A stretch of DNA of 64,000 bases, taken from positions 124,001-188,000 of the forward strand of contig JADFUC010000954.1 in the NCBI GenBank assembly GCA_019722365.1. The letters are read 5' to 3'. The translations under genes and the position numbers were made by a program. This DNA is from Lithospermum erythrorhizon (lineage: Eukaryota > Streptophyta > Magnoliopsida > Boraginales > Boraginaceae). Shown here piece by piece: positions 50,101-63,072 of this stretch (positions are counted from its first letter, which is position 1; each line of letters starts with the position of its first letter). A model generated the notes under the pieces. It made no database searches. It was not told where the DNA came from and worked only from the letters and a program-made list of their open reading frames with translations.

Positions 50101-51570
50101 ATAATTTTATATAAAGGTGAAACTAATTCATATTAAATAAACGTGAAGAATCAACAAAATTTATTACTGACGAACAACTTGGTCTAACAAACGGTTTAAT
50201 CACAAATCACCCAGAATCAGCCGCTTGCACTTTTGCCTCTCTAGTGGAACCGATGAGTAAATTGGCCCCTCGTAGTTCAAGATATCATGCAAGCAAGAAT
50301 GATCCCTAAATTAGCATTTCCATTAAATGTTAACGGATAAAAAAAATCGAGGTATATTTTTTGGTCGAATTTGCTATTTCGGAAAATATTTTGGGAATAA
50401 TTTTAAATAACAAATTTTTGGGTCCTTATTAAATATAATTAACCCCCCCCAATTTTATCCACAACCAATACCACCGCTGAACATGTCCACAAGATCCCTT
50501 TACTCCAACCATCCATTACTATTTACAATACTAAGACACTGACCATTAAATTTTTGCTTCACTATATAACTAAATCTAAGATATATTCTTCATTTTCAGC
50601 CATAGCCAAATCATGAAAATAGATGGTGAAAACAAAGAAGGAAAAATGTAATCTTAGGTAGAAAGGTAAAATCACATACCAAAATGCAATCCTCTAAAAT
50701 GTTTCTTGTATCCGACCAGAAATCGCAGTGAATTTGGTCGGTTAAACAACACAGAAACTAGTTGGATGGAGGCATAGAGATTTGGTAGTGTTGGTTGGCC
50801 AAAGAATTAACTATATTTACAGCATTTTTTATTATTTAATTTTAAAAGTACCCAAAACATTATCTAAAATAACTTAATTACATTCTAGCCCATAACATTA
50901 TCTAAAATAGCAAATTTGACCAAAAAAATGACCTTCATTTATTTTTCCATTAACGCTTAACGAAATGTTAGTTTGTTGACTATTTGCGCATTAATGACAT
51001 ACACACTTTACTTGGGACTATTTTTACAAGATCTATACATTAACTTGATCAAACAAGAATCGAATCTCCACCACTTTAATTCATATCGGCCAATTAAATT
51101 TCAAATGAACGATAAAAATTTCTATTTTTAATAGAAAAATTAGTACTTTTTAAAAATTTGGGGAAACGTTAGGAGCTCCCTTACTTAGTTCCTCTACTCC
51201 TCCGAACGGAAATGAATTATTGTTATAAGTAATCAGAATTTCACCCAAACTAGTTAGTAATAATAAGACACACAGTAATTCCCTAAATTATATTACCCCT
51301 AAACTACTTAAATATCTATGTTACTCCTAATATCATTCTAGTAAAATACTATTATACCCCTAAATTATATTTCAAGATGCCAAAATATGAAATGACTATT
51401 CTACCCCTACAAAAAAGAAGATGCGCCTTTTGCCTCTAATTAATATATTCATTGACTTCTAATTAACTTAATCTAATTCAATTCAATAATCTTTTTCATC
51501 TCTTAAACCCCTTTCAAAAACTCTCGAGTTCTCTAATCAATCAAACCTAACAACTGTAACGACGGTGAAA
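47127..51570. other. Gene-free stretch
   Basis: No ORF over 60 codons. Patches of balanced composition at 47540-47930 and 48870-49110 may be LTR or transposon remains; the first repeats the word TGATCCTAA three times. The remainder is AT-rich. Confidence 0.4.
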
Positions 51571-53160
51571 AGAGACAAGAAAAAGAGTTGAAGAATTTGA
51601 TGACTACACATGAATTTGGCGCGATGATAAATTTTGTGAGGAAGGTTTAACCCCGACTCCATTTTGGGCAGGCTTGTCCCACACTTTTTTTCCTAGAGAA
51701 ATTGCAGAAGTTTGGAAAAAATTTTCAAAATTTTGTACACCATGCTGAGGGGGGGGGTTCAATTTACTAATTTTGGTACTTATCACAACATGCATTTGTT
51801 GTGGAGGGCTAACGATTTCTTCACAATAAATCTTAGAATGAGGTTTAAGAAGCTCAGTGGCATCGCAGGTACTCAAAGTGGTCAAGTTAGTACTTTGGGA
51901 CGATAATAGGGCCCCGACTCACAATGATATGGTTAATGTACGCTTGAAAGTGGCATGTAATGACCGTATCTGTTTTTTGTTTTATAAGAAGCCTATGACT
52001 TCTCTTACGAATGGTTGTATTAACAAGGAAATAGGAATGCCAGGAAACCATACTCTTAGTCGAAAGGTCGATAAAGAGTTGCTTAAAAGTAGATGACCTG
52101 ATGCATGGAAGAAGTGGCCTAAAGCTACTGGCGAAATCGACGACAACGAGGCAAAGATTGCTGTTAGGTTTTAAAGAAGGTCATGATAAAGGGAAGAAAT
52201 GATCAATTTATGAATTCAAGAAGTCGAGTGTCTGACACAGCGGTACCCCGTCAAGTCTGGGGGTCAAGCACAGAGTCGATAGGGTCAGAGACGTGAGGCT
52301 CACAATGTTGAATTTCAGAGTCAAAAAGACCATGTCAGCTGGTGGGATCAGAGTAATGGAGGATGTCAAAGTGGGAAGTTGGGGGTGTCATGGGCAACTA
52401 AGCTGATTGCCTGCGATGAGACGACGGAAGTTCGGGGGCGGAGAGAATGATGAAATACCCAGATACCTCTACGGGAAGACAACAACATTTTTTTTTGAGG
52501 ATTTTGATCATGACAATCAAGCTTCTACGAGGGAAGACAATTTTAAGTAAGATTACGAGTCATGAAAAGCAGAACGGAGAGGAAACATACGAGGCCATAA
52601 TCGAGATGAGAAGTGTAAATGGAAGACGCTAAAATGAGGCCGCTCTAGTTCGAATGTAGAACAATGGGTAATTCAGAATTTATTAGTAAAGTCTATTTAA
52701 GAAATCATGCAAGGAACCCTTAATATGGTATTTGGAAGTTCTGAGACGTAAGGCTCAAGTTTGTAGAAAAATGACAGTGGAAAGTTCAGCTGTGTGAAAT
52801 GATCTGTGGAGGATTGCGGACTTATTTGTGTTGTTCACATAAGTTAAGGTGTCGAGGGACCTATCAATTAAGACTATGGTCGGGACTGGGACTTCCATGA
52901 AAATACCAATGATCTATGTGAAGTGGTTGGCGGTTAATATGTGAAACAAGGTTCAAGAATCCCAAAAAATATCACTAAGACTTCTATCATGGGGGAATAT
53001 ATGACTTAATTCCTCTTCCCACCACGTGGATTGAGTCTGCAAATCTAGTAGCAAAGAGAACTAGCACATCCTCTTCCCAGCCTGCAACTACATCCTCTAA
53101 GAGCAAGAAAAAAAAAAAACTGGAGCATCCTCTTCCTAACCTGCAACATCCATCAGAGAA
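51571..53160 (+). pseudogene. Degraded coding-like tract, unassigned, probably transposon-derived
   Basis: Purine-rich, more GC-rich plus-strand sequence with short open segments in several frames at 51712-51906, 51857-52096 and 52447-52632. Fragments such as EGLTPTPFWAGLSHTFFPRE, a TGEIDDNEAKIAV piece and a Ser/Thr/Lys tail near 53050-53120 look like decayed protein sequence. A diverged ACATCCTCTTCCCAGCCTGC is repeated near 53130. I cannot name the family; a retrotransposon or MULE open frame is the most likely source. Confidence 0.3.
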
Positions 53161-56100
53161 GCAGATCTACCTAGATCGTAGTCGACTGCTTTTTGTGTTC
53201 TATATGCATCTATTTTTTAATTAACGTAGCTTTTCAAATCTCTTTTTTGTGGACTTAAATATATTAAATATGTGTTATAAAATACTTTATCGACATTTAA
53301 ATCCACGGTCAATCGAACCTTTTGTCTCTTTCCCCGCAAAAACAGCTTGTAATGGAATCTTATGTCCGTTTCACTCACTTTGTTTTGGATCACGCTAATG
53401 TATCAAGTATCAAGTGGTAATAATGTACAGTTATTATAGTACGGGGACTATAGTAGAAGGGGGAAAGTATAAGGGACATAATATAGGGGATATCGTTCTC
53501 ATATCAGTTGTAAACGCAGTAAACAACACAGACTTCAAACCAACAAAAGTATATTCATTCATTCAAATTGCAAACACATTTCTAATCCATTAAAACATCA
53601 AAATACAAGAATTTTCAACACATAAAATTAAAAAAAATCAAGCAATAGAACTTCTACCATTACAATCCCTAATCCGATGCGTCGGGAACGAATTATGACC
53701 ACAATTGCAATTGCAAAGCTGACCTCCGAAACCAACACAAAAAACACTATAATTGGGACACAAACAACATGAACAAACCTTAAAAATCCCAGCATTTTCA
53801 GTCTTCTCCAACTTTCACTCATGACATATCTCACGGTGAGATACAGTTCACGGTTCCACTCCCAAACCCACTTAACCCGGATTCACGACATCTCTACCTA
53901 ACCTTGTCTCCAGATTCCTCTCAGGAAGTTTCACTCAACAACGATTTCCACACCAACACGTAATATCGACCAGGCCCATCGAGAAGATGAACTTGGTTTG
54001 TTTTAATTTTTCAATTTGGGGTTTTTTAATTTTTAGGGTTTTTCAATTATTGTGAAGTCAACAATGGGGCCAAAGAGGTTTTAATAGGCAAAAGTTTTTC
54101 TCCAGCATGTGTACTACGCCTAATGTGTCATCCAATTAATCCATAAATTATCCTCCAAATATTCAAGATTACAAACACTGCACAATGAGATAGGTATATA
54201 TTTTAGTGTCACATCATGTTCGTATGCCCTGATGTTAAGATAATATGTGTCCATACGTTTCGATAAAGCTCAGCGACCACATGTAAAATCGCGATACATG
54301 TGGTCTTCCAATAAGCCATATAGGTAAATAAATATTAAACTTTAACCTAATATAATAGGCTCGCTCGACATGACTCGAGTGACTAACGCAGACTACGTAT
54401 CGACTCTAACATACTATCTCTACATAAAGCTAAATTATGGAGTACTTCTCAAGGTAAATCTAAATTATTACTTCCTATAAAATTGTTCAATTTTCAAATC
54501 CAAATATTTAAGGGATTTGATTTACATTTGAGATAACATAACATCATCTTCATTTTACCTTCTCGTGACTTTACCATAAAATGGAATGTGATTATCACTT
54601 CATGATGAATTGTGAAGTAATATTGTTTATTATATAAAACAGACATTATTGGTAAAACATAACAAAAGATTGTATCTCCAACCTGCTTCAATATAAATGG
54701 TAATTGTGAAATTTTCTGTTTATCAGTTCATTCATTAGATCGCGCATCATGAATAGAGAAAAAGTCTATCATGCATTGACAATTTTCGAGTAACTTAGTG
54801 GTGATGAAGAACAGGAAACAATAAATTTTATGTTTAATTAAGTTTATATTACATAAAGCAATTTATAGTGATTTTGTTTTTCCTGATATATGTGACAAAA
54901 ACAAAGGAAGAAAAGAAGGACAACTGATTAATTACTCAACACTAGGTAGAAATTTATTTTCACCAAACTATAGAGACGATGTAAATGATGAGATCAATGG
55001 GTAATATGATGTTTAATATGAACCATAAATCATCACGTCTGCAAAATTCACAATTTATATGAGCAATTTTCTTAGCAATTTTAACATTTGAAGAAATTCA
55101 AATATATATTTATCAAATGTATAAAGAGGTTCAGAGTTTAATAACCGATTTTCGTAACTTTTTCAACTGGACAAATATATTAGTTTAATATATTAGTTTA
55201 AAAGTACTAAACTATTCAGTAATAATTACCTTCAAGGACGAATGAAATTCTGAACAATTTTAATTAAATTAAACATATACTATGTCCATTAAGATCACAA
55301 AATTGGTATTGATTGTTGAAATTCGAATCTACAAACCTTCATTGATGGTGGTTGTATTACAGCCAACTAATGATTATCATCCAACTTAATTAGTTTCACA
55401 AGATTTTATTCATCATCTTTAAACGATCCTGAAATAATTAAATTTTATTACTCTATTTATAAATGTTCTGTAGTATAGGTATTCAATGTCATTAATTTTT
55501 TTGGGTCAAAATTAAGTTATATGAGAAGCTATTATTGCTTCGGAATCGTATCAAATGATTCCGCCTATGTTTACTATTAGAAATTATCTTAAAAGACAGA
55601 AAAATTTATACATAACCAAAAAAAAGAATATAAAGGACATATGAAAGGAGGGTTGACTTAGACCCGAATATCATATTCGGCTCATAAAATGATGATGCAT
55701 AAACCAGGTTATTAAAATTGAATAGTAGTGAAATAAATATACTTCATATCATTAATATCATATAATTAATTAATGCTAATTTATAGTAATGGTTACACTT
55801 TAAAGCTAATTGTAACAGCATTTAGCAATTTTGTGAATTAGCATTACACTTTAAAGGACAAGCTATGACAAAGTTATGCATCCGTCATTTGTCGTTGTTT
55901 AGGTCAACAACAATTTGTCTTTCGTTGTTTGATGCATCAATAGTATTTTTGAGTCCATTGATAAATTAAATGATGAAATATTTCAACCAATAGTTTAATG
56001 TTAACAATTTATCTTTTTAATGTTAAGTGATATAATTCATTGAAATAAATCAATAAATAGGTTAATATAAATATTCTTTAAAGGACATGATATGACATGA

Positions 56101-57090
56101 TTTGAATTATTCTTGAAAATCTTGGCGCTAACACAAATATTTAAAATTTAAACGACAAACAATGATAGGAATTTGAATTTTTTTTGGCGGAAAGTTGAAA
56201 TTTTAGGCGGGATTTCTACTACTATAAAAGACAGGATACGACAAGATTTTAAATTTTTTAATTTTCAGCAATCTCTTCCCCCTCTCTGTATAATATCAAT
56301 CAACCTTATTCAATATTCATCTTTATTTTCCTAAAAGGTATATACAATTCTTCTTTCAAAGTTTTAAATTTTAATTTTTATTATCATAGACGCATGTTTA
56401 GATGTTTGCTTTTCTATGCATTAACAACATTAATTTATTTCGTCTTCATCTTCTCTTACTTTATTGAATTTATAGGTATACATATCAATTCATATAAAGT
56501 AAGTTCCTAAACATCAAATTTTCTATTTGTTGCTTCTATATTTTTTGCATTTGTAATTGATATTATTGTTTAATTTATTTTGTCTTAGTTCAACTTCATA
56601 AGAAAAATTGATTATTTAATTTATAATTTTGTATTAGTTCAACTTCTCTAAAACTATTATTTGATATAACAATATATATAAACTGCAATGCTAATTGCAT
56701 AAGAGGTTTCTTTATTATACTTTGATATTTGCCAGATCCCAAAGTCAAGCTGAACAATGAATGCATTTTTTGTTATTGTTTTTCAAAGATATACGATTGG
56801 GAATGACAAGATCCTTAAAAAACATTAACGAGAACATAAAGGACGGAAACGATTTAGCACTTAATTTAATTAGTAATTAATAATTTTTATAAATGACAGA
56901 TACGACAAAGATTATCGGCCCTAATCCGCCAGCAAGCGAGCTAATCAGATGACATGTTGACTTTATACTTGTACTAAATTCTATAACACAAACATTCCTG
57001 TCTTGTTCCTATCCTTTATAATATACAATTTAAAAGGACACGATTCATCGTCTTATTTGCTACTTTTTCTAATAATCCATTAACTTATTA
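53161..57090. other. Gene-free stretch
   Basis: AT-rich with no supported gene. A minus-strand ORF at 53628-53834 is hydrophobic and unassigned. Near 56160-56340 a promoter-like arrangement is seen (E2F-like TTGGCGG, CTATAAAAG, a CT-rich leader and a GT donor-like site) without any ORF after it. Confidence 0.4.
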
Positions 57091-57092
57091 TA

Positions 57093-57336
57093 CTCCCTAT
57101 TATTCTTCTATTTCTATTTGATAAATTATTTTTTAAAACATGCATGTAATGATATCTTATCTAGAAACATACATGTCAAAAAAAATAAAATATCGCTATG
57201 TGACATTTTACTTTTATTTAAATAATTAGTTTGTACAATATTATTATTAGTATTAGTCAACTATTTTCATAATTGTTTCCTAATGACTCATCATATGATG
57301 AGTCATTATTGAAAAACAAAATCATGAAAAATGGAG
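57093..57336. mobile_element. Possible Stowaway-like MITE
   Basis: Left TA then CTCCCTATTATTC; right AAAAATGGAG then TA, reverse complement CTCCATTTTT. The ends match only over about eight bases. A perfect GACTCATCATATGATGAGTC palindrome lies inside at about 57285-57304. Confidence 0.4.
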
Positions 57337-57338
57337 TA

Positions 57339-58170
57339 AATATAAATTAATTAAATAGTTATGAACAATATAAGGAGGCAAAATCATAATAATTAATAAA
57401 TGTTGGTTGGCGTAAAACAGCGGAACGTCTAATTGAAACATTCAAATTGCAATTAGTTAGCCCTAAAATTGTAAAGAATCCATGGATTGATAAAACTGTC
57501 AACCGGTTATACTAACGTCCTCTCGAAATTTATGCCCTGTGATATATGGAAGAGTTAATCGTTGGATGTATCTCAATTGATCAAAGGATTAAGATTTTCT
57601 TTTTAACCACTTTACAAGGTTTGCTCCTTATGAGAATCCATGAAAAGGCAAGAGTATTAATATTTATCACTCTAATTATTTGTCAGTTGAGCTATGCCTT
57701 GAAGACAAAATCCATTAATTACATAATATGTCATAAGATCTTTATTTCCTCATTTATTTCTTGTTGTCTTGAAAATGGAGGAAATTATTGTATTATAAAA
57801 ATATAAAAAATGTCACATATGAAAAATGTAAAATCGTTATACTAACGACCCCTCGAGGTGCCTGTCCTGTATGAGAACTTTAAGATAAATAAAATCCACC
57901 CATATAACCATGACGATAAAGACTAAAAAGGTTATTGTGACCAGTAGTCTATTCATCCAAAACAAAAATTGTCCAAGTTTTGAATTTCCATAATTTAATT
58001 TTGAATTTTGAATATTAAATTTAAATATTGTATATTTCATATGAAAAACATATCAAATATTACTAGTACATACCCTCAATAAGCTTTACTATTATTAAAT
58101 ATGCCCATTTTTTATTTCCACTTCTCACAAATCAAGAATTTTATTTCCACTTTGGTCCTTAGGGGTGCAT
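57339..58170. other. Upstream region of the potassium channel gene
   Basis: AT-rich with no coding sequence. The segment TTATACTAACG-CC-CTCGA occurs twice (57508 and 57838) in slightly different forms, about 330 bp apart, suggesting a small diverged duplication. Confidence 0.4.
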
Positions 58171-58179
58171 GACTGCATG

Positions 58180-58190
58180 TATATATATAC
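58180..58190 (+). promoter_or_regulatory. Probable TATA box of the K+ channel gene
   Basis: A TATATATATA run lies about 115 bp upstream of the ATG at 58301. It predicts transcription starting near 58215 and a leader of about 85 nt. There is no ATG between the presumed start site and 58301, which supports that start codon. Confidence 0.5.
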
Positions 58191-58300
58191 CTAGACTTCA
58201 TCTCATAAGAAACACAAGAAGTCACTTGTTATTACCCTAGTGATATATATATCAAATTTTCATAAGGAAAGTTTAGCTAAACCTAAAACAAAGGTAGTTG

Positions 58301-61300
58301 ATGGAAGAGTTGTCTCACGCAAGCAGCCATTACAGCCTCTTTACAAGTATTATTCCCCCCCTCGGCGCCCGAAACAGCCACCGTGTTAACAAGCTGCGCT
58401 GCTACTACGTCGTCTCTCCTTACGATTACCGCTACAGGTTTGATTTTTATTCTCATTCATAGCAATCCAATAATAATCAATACTATATGGGTAGCTTTAA
58501 AAATATTTTAGGATTTATAAGGTCGTGGGTGAATCCCCGTTATGTTTATCGTGAAATTATGAATTTGTAACATGATGTTACCTAGAGCTATATATCCAAG
58601 ATTATAATACTTTGAGGTGATGTGAAACAAAACGTATAGGTCATGGATGATAAATTAGGGGTATTATTAAGGGGTAATCACTCTCTAATTGAAAATTATA
58701 AATTGTATAGTAATTGGTAACGGCACATATCCATATAAGTTATGAGATATATTTCAATCAATTTCCGACCACCTTTAAGGGGGAACCTCATGATACAATT
58801 ATGCTCGATGCTTTGCACTCTTAATTCAATTTAATAAAGCCTGTATCATTTTGAATTCATGAAGTCTTGGATTAATCTTCATTACTTTTATCTTGAAATT
58901 TGGGATTTATAACAAGATTTTAGAGTGATCTTAGATTACTTGGGATAATTTGAAACGAAGCGTAGGCCTCGAGAAGTCATAATTCTGCTACAGATCATAT
59001 GTTTGTAAGTTTAGATATGTATGTGTTTCAATCAATCTCTATGTTACAATTATGCGAGGCGGCCATAACTTTGCCCTCTTAGTTTCCACCATACAGGGCT
59101 CAGTTTATTTCTTGGTCATAAATTAAACAGAAATACTACTTCAGTGATGATTAAGGTAAATCAATTTGTTTAAGTTAATAAATTTTTAATACGGAGTAAT
59201 TTATATATATCATTATTTAAAATAGTTTTTCTGAATCCTTGAGATGTATTTGTCTTTTCATAATAGAAGTCAAATCTGTTGTACATCATGTGAGGAGGCC
59301 ATTTGTCAGCCAATTCATAAAGTTTGATTCTAGGAATTATTCTTTACCCCATAGAATAATAAATGGAAATTATTATGCCCCAATTGGTATGCATTGGTCC
59401 ATTTAAGTTTACTTGAAGTACTTTTTCATTATTTTCCTTTTTTGTCGGCAAAATATGTTTACGTTACTAATCCTTTAATTTCTCCTTGATTGATACTTTA
59501 GTTGTCTTTCACATTAATAATTGTCTTAATGACAGGACTAAGCTAGATTGTATGTATCTGTTATTAATTTTTGGATTAAAAATATAATACATATCATGAT
59601 ATTAAGGAATAAATAGTGTTACATAGAATGTAACAAAGATCCTTACTCACAAAAACATAATTTCTAAAGTACCACTATTAGTTTAAATTATGTTTGATAT
59701 TTTGTGTTATATTTCATTAATATTGTTACCTAAGTATTGTTTCTTTTTAAAAATTAATTTAAAAACAACAAACAAAACACGTGACATTATGTTAACAAAC
59801 TACTAACACCAACTGTAACAAATGATCCGAAATTACCACTAGTGGTTCGTTAAGGCTGATGTGCTAGGTGGTTTGATCATGCAGGGTATGGCAGACATTT
59901 TTGGTAGTTCTTGTGGTATACAACGCTTGGGTGTCTCCATTTGAGTTTGGTTTTCTTGATGAACCAATAGAAGCACTTTCCATTACTGACAACATTGTGA
60001 ATGGCTTCTTTGCCATTGATATTATCCTATCATTCTTTGTAGCATACCTTGACAAATCAACATACCTTCTCGTCGATGAACCGAAGCAAATTGCATGGAA
60101 ATATGCAAGTTCATGGCTATTATTTGATGTCATATCCACTATTCCTTCTGAACTTGCAAGAAAAATTTCCCCTAGATCATTGCAGACTTATGGCCTATTC
60201 AACATGCTTCGCCTCTGGCGTCTACGCAGAGTTAGTGCATTGTTTTCGAGGTATAACTGATTGTTTGTGCAGGTTTGTTGATGATAAATGAAAGAATTCA
60301 TTATAATAAGTTGTTGGCTAATGTAGTTTCTTGATTTTTGTTTCTTGGTTATTAGGCTGGAGAAAGATAGGAACTTCAATTACTTTTGGGTTCGGTGCAG
60401 CAAGCTTACCTGCGTAAGTATTTAAGTTCCCTACTCCGCTTCTAGTCAATTGATTTTAGAGTTGCATGAATGTGAGCATGCATTAATGCCTCTGAAGAGG
60501 CTCTCGTTTAAGCTGGTCGAATAGTATGCAACCTTACTAATGTGATAACAAGGAGGCTGTTTCCGAATAATTTTAGAGTTGAACCCGTGAATTTTTTGAC
60601 AATATGTATGCCAATTGCTAAGGCTGCGTTTGGAAACTCACTTAATGTTTTGTAGATTCTGAGAAGCATGTCTAATGTTGTTTCATGTTCTGTTCCTCAG
60701 GTCACTTTATTTTCACTTCATTGTGCTGCATGCATTAATTTTTTCATTGCGGACCACTATCCTAATCCGAGTCGCACATGGGTTGCGTTAACCATTGAGA
60801 ATTTCAAGGAAAGAAGTATTTGGCCTTGTTATGTAGCTTCAGTTTATTGGTCTATCACAACACTAGCCACTGTGGGATATGGAGACTTGCATGCAGTGAA
60901 CTCAAGGGAGATGCTCTTTTGCATCTTCTACATGTTGTTTAATGTGGGGCTCAATTCATATTTGATTGGAAATATGACAAATATGGTTGTCCAGTGGACT
61001 TATAAAACCAGACAATTTGTGAGTCAATATTTTCCGTTTTCTGACTCTCCAATCCGTTGAATAGTTTCGACTTGTTTTTGCTGTTCTTAATATCTTGATC
61101 AAGTTCTTCCTGACCTATAAGATGTTTATCATTTTCAAAATGGCAGAGAGATGCTATCCAGTCTGCGACGAGTTTTGCTCAAAGGAATCAGTTACCTGTC
61201 CGTCTGCAAGATCAAATGTTATCGCATATGTCCTTGAAGTTCAGGACAAACTCCGAAGGACTGCATCAGCAAGAAGCGCTTGACACTCTTCCTAAGGCTA

Positions 61301-63072
61301 TTCGGTCAAGCATTTTAGATTTTCTCTTTCATTCTTTGTTAGATCAAGCGTACTTGTTCAAGGGTGTCTCGAATGATCTACTTTTCCAATTGGTATCTGA
61401 AATGAAAGCAGAGTATTTTCCTCCGAACGAGGATGTGATCTTACAGAATGAAGCACCAACGGACTTCTATATTCTTGTTACTGGAGCAGTGGTAATATAT
61501 AATTGTCTTTCAAAATTTGAAAATCGCTTAGACGCTTACTGATGCTAATCTACAGCAATAATTGGCGTAGTTTAGAGTATTCATATCGTCAGTTTAATTT
61601 TAAATTTTTTATTACAGGATCTGTTGATTCTGAAAAATGGGTCTGAACAGGCAAGTATAACATGAATTTGAAAGTATTGTGATCAGAACTTATCATTTGT
61701 CTAAAGTTGTAGTAATTAATTATCATGAATCTTCACTTCAGGTTGTTGGACAAGCAAATACTGGCGATGTTGTTGGTGAGATTGGCGTTCTCTGCTATAA
61801 ACCTCAGTTATTCACTGTCCGAACGAAGAGATTAAGCCAGTTACTTCGGTTGAATCGCACCACATTCTTGAGTATTGTTCAGGCTAATGTTGGAGATGGA
61901 ACCATAATCATAAACAACCTTCTCCAGGTATGTACATGGTTTATTTATACAGTTATGTCTCAGACTCTCAGTATAAGATACCATTGGCAATATTATTTTC
62001 TTGTTTCTGAGAAAGATTTCTCATGTTTTGGTTTTGCAGCACTTGAGCTTATTTGCTTTATAGCTGCGTCCAAAGGAAACGAGAAATGTGTTCTTCTGCT
62101 TCTGGAATTCGGGGCTGATCCTAATACCAGAGGTATTTCCTACAACAGAATTGTTTCTTCATTTAGAAAAAAGTGCAGGTACTAATTACGTTTCATTGTG
62201 CAGATTCAGAAGGAAATGTACCAATGTGGGAGGCGATATTGGAGAAACATGATTCTGTTGTCAGGATACTCAAAGATAATGGTGCTAACTTATCTTCTGG
62301 TGATGTTGGTCAATATGCATGTGTAGCTGCAGAGAAAAATGATTTGGAGTTGCTGAAGAAAATCATAAGCCTTGGGGGAGATGTAATGCACCCTATGAGT
62401 AATGGAACTTCAGCACTTCATGTGGCTGTCTGTGAAGGTAATATTGAGATAGTCAAGGTTCTCTTGGAAAAAAATGCAGATATTGACCAAGTAGACGAAA
62501 ATGGTTGGTCGTCAAGGGAGCTAGCCGAGCAACAAGGCCATGAAGAGATTAAAGCTCTTTTCATTTCCATCGAAGAGGGCAAAACTCAGCCTGCTGTTTC
62601 CGTTCCTGAGGCAAGGAGAGTACGTTTCTTGGGAAGATTCAAAAGTGAACCAGTGATATCTCCCATGTCTCAAGATGATTCATCATCATTTAAAGAAGGT
62701 TCAGGATCATGGGGGCAATCGAGAATAAGGCGTAGGACTGATAACTATAGCAACTCATTGTTTGGAATTATATCAGCCGCAAGTTCTAATGCTCGTGGTG
62801 ACTCGGTTTCAACTCGATATCAGGCTGCAACTGATCCAAACACTAAAAACTATGTCGCTAGAGTGACAATAAGCTGGCCAGAGAAGTCGGATAGTGAGGG
62901 GAAGCTCGTGCTCCTTCCAGGCAGCTTTCAAGAATTACTAGAGATCGGTAGCAAAAAGTATGGTTCCTTACCTGCCAAAGTTCTGACCAAAGATGGTGCT
63001 GAGGTCGATAGCATAGAGTTGATTAGAGATGGTGATCATCTAGTTTTCTCAAGTAATGGTGAAAATGTATGA
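58301..63072 (+). CDS. Shaker-type inward-rectifier K+ channel, AKT1 group, with damaged exon 8
   Basis: Predicted exons: 58301-58437, 59885-60250, 60356-60413, 60701-61018, 61147-61491, 61618-61650, 61742-61927, exon 8 to 62132, and 62204-63072. All junction phases agree except at exon 8. Residue 46 is rebuilt across intron 1, then S1 begins [16 protein letters not shown]2 is about 83-100, S3 about 122-140, the S4 voltage sensor about 150-168 ([16 protein letters not shown]). The pore helix and K+ filter TVGYGD are at 244-249, S6 about 257-282. Next come the C-linker, a cyclic-nucleotide-binding domain (about 364-481), ankyrin repeats, the VRFLGRF motif and a C-terminal KHA domain. AKT1-type channels import K+ across the plasma membrane of root or pollen cells and assemble as tetramers through KHA. 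Family length is about 850-870 residues. Here about 60 residues between the binding domain and ankyrin repeat 2 are missing, so the gene may be defective. Confidence 0.88.
61651..61741 (+). other. Intron 6 with a GC donor (GC-AG intron)
   Basis: The exon coding [11 protein letters not shown] ends CAG at 61650 and is followed by GCAAGT, not GTAAGT. The acceptor TTCAG at 61737-61741 leads into [15 protein letters not shown], so homology fixes both boundaries. GC-AG introns are a known minor class spliced by the major spliceosome. The rest of the donor matches consensus, as is usual for GC sites. Confidence 0.75.
61928..62059 (+). other. Intron 7 and deletion junction of the K+ channel gene, open in frame
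   Basis: Exon 7 ends NNLLQ followed by a GTATGT donor. The expected acceptor TTTTGCAG (62032-62039) is followed by CACTTGAGC, matching the family residues HL, but this frame hits TAG at 62061-62063. From 62060 the sequence reads IAASKG in another frame, a block normally about 60 residues further on. The whole interval is 132 nt with no stop in the exon 7 frame, so unspliced RNA would encode 44 residues and join correctly to IAASKG. An AG at 62010-62011 after a pyrimidine-rich run would also restore the frame, adding 16 residues. Confidence 0.7.

Noticed and set aside
53880..54000. GRF-type zinc finger on the minus strand (CWCGNRC)
   Set aside because: Only the first C-x-C-G part is present; the later cysteine, histidine and FxW positions are absent and stops intervene.
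59901..60260. Single-exon reading of the channel segment starting at a TTG
   Set aside because: Homology and phase show the exon begins at 59885 after an AG acceptor and ends at 60250; the remainder is intron.
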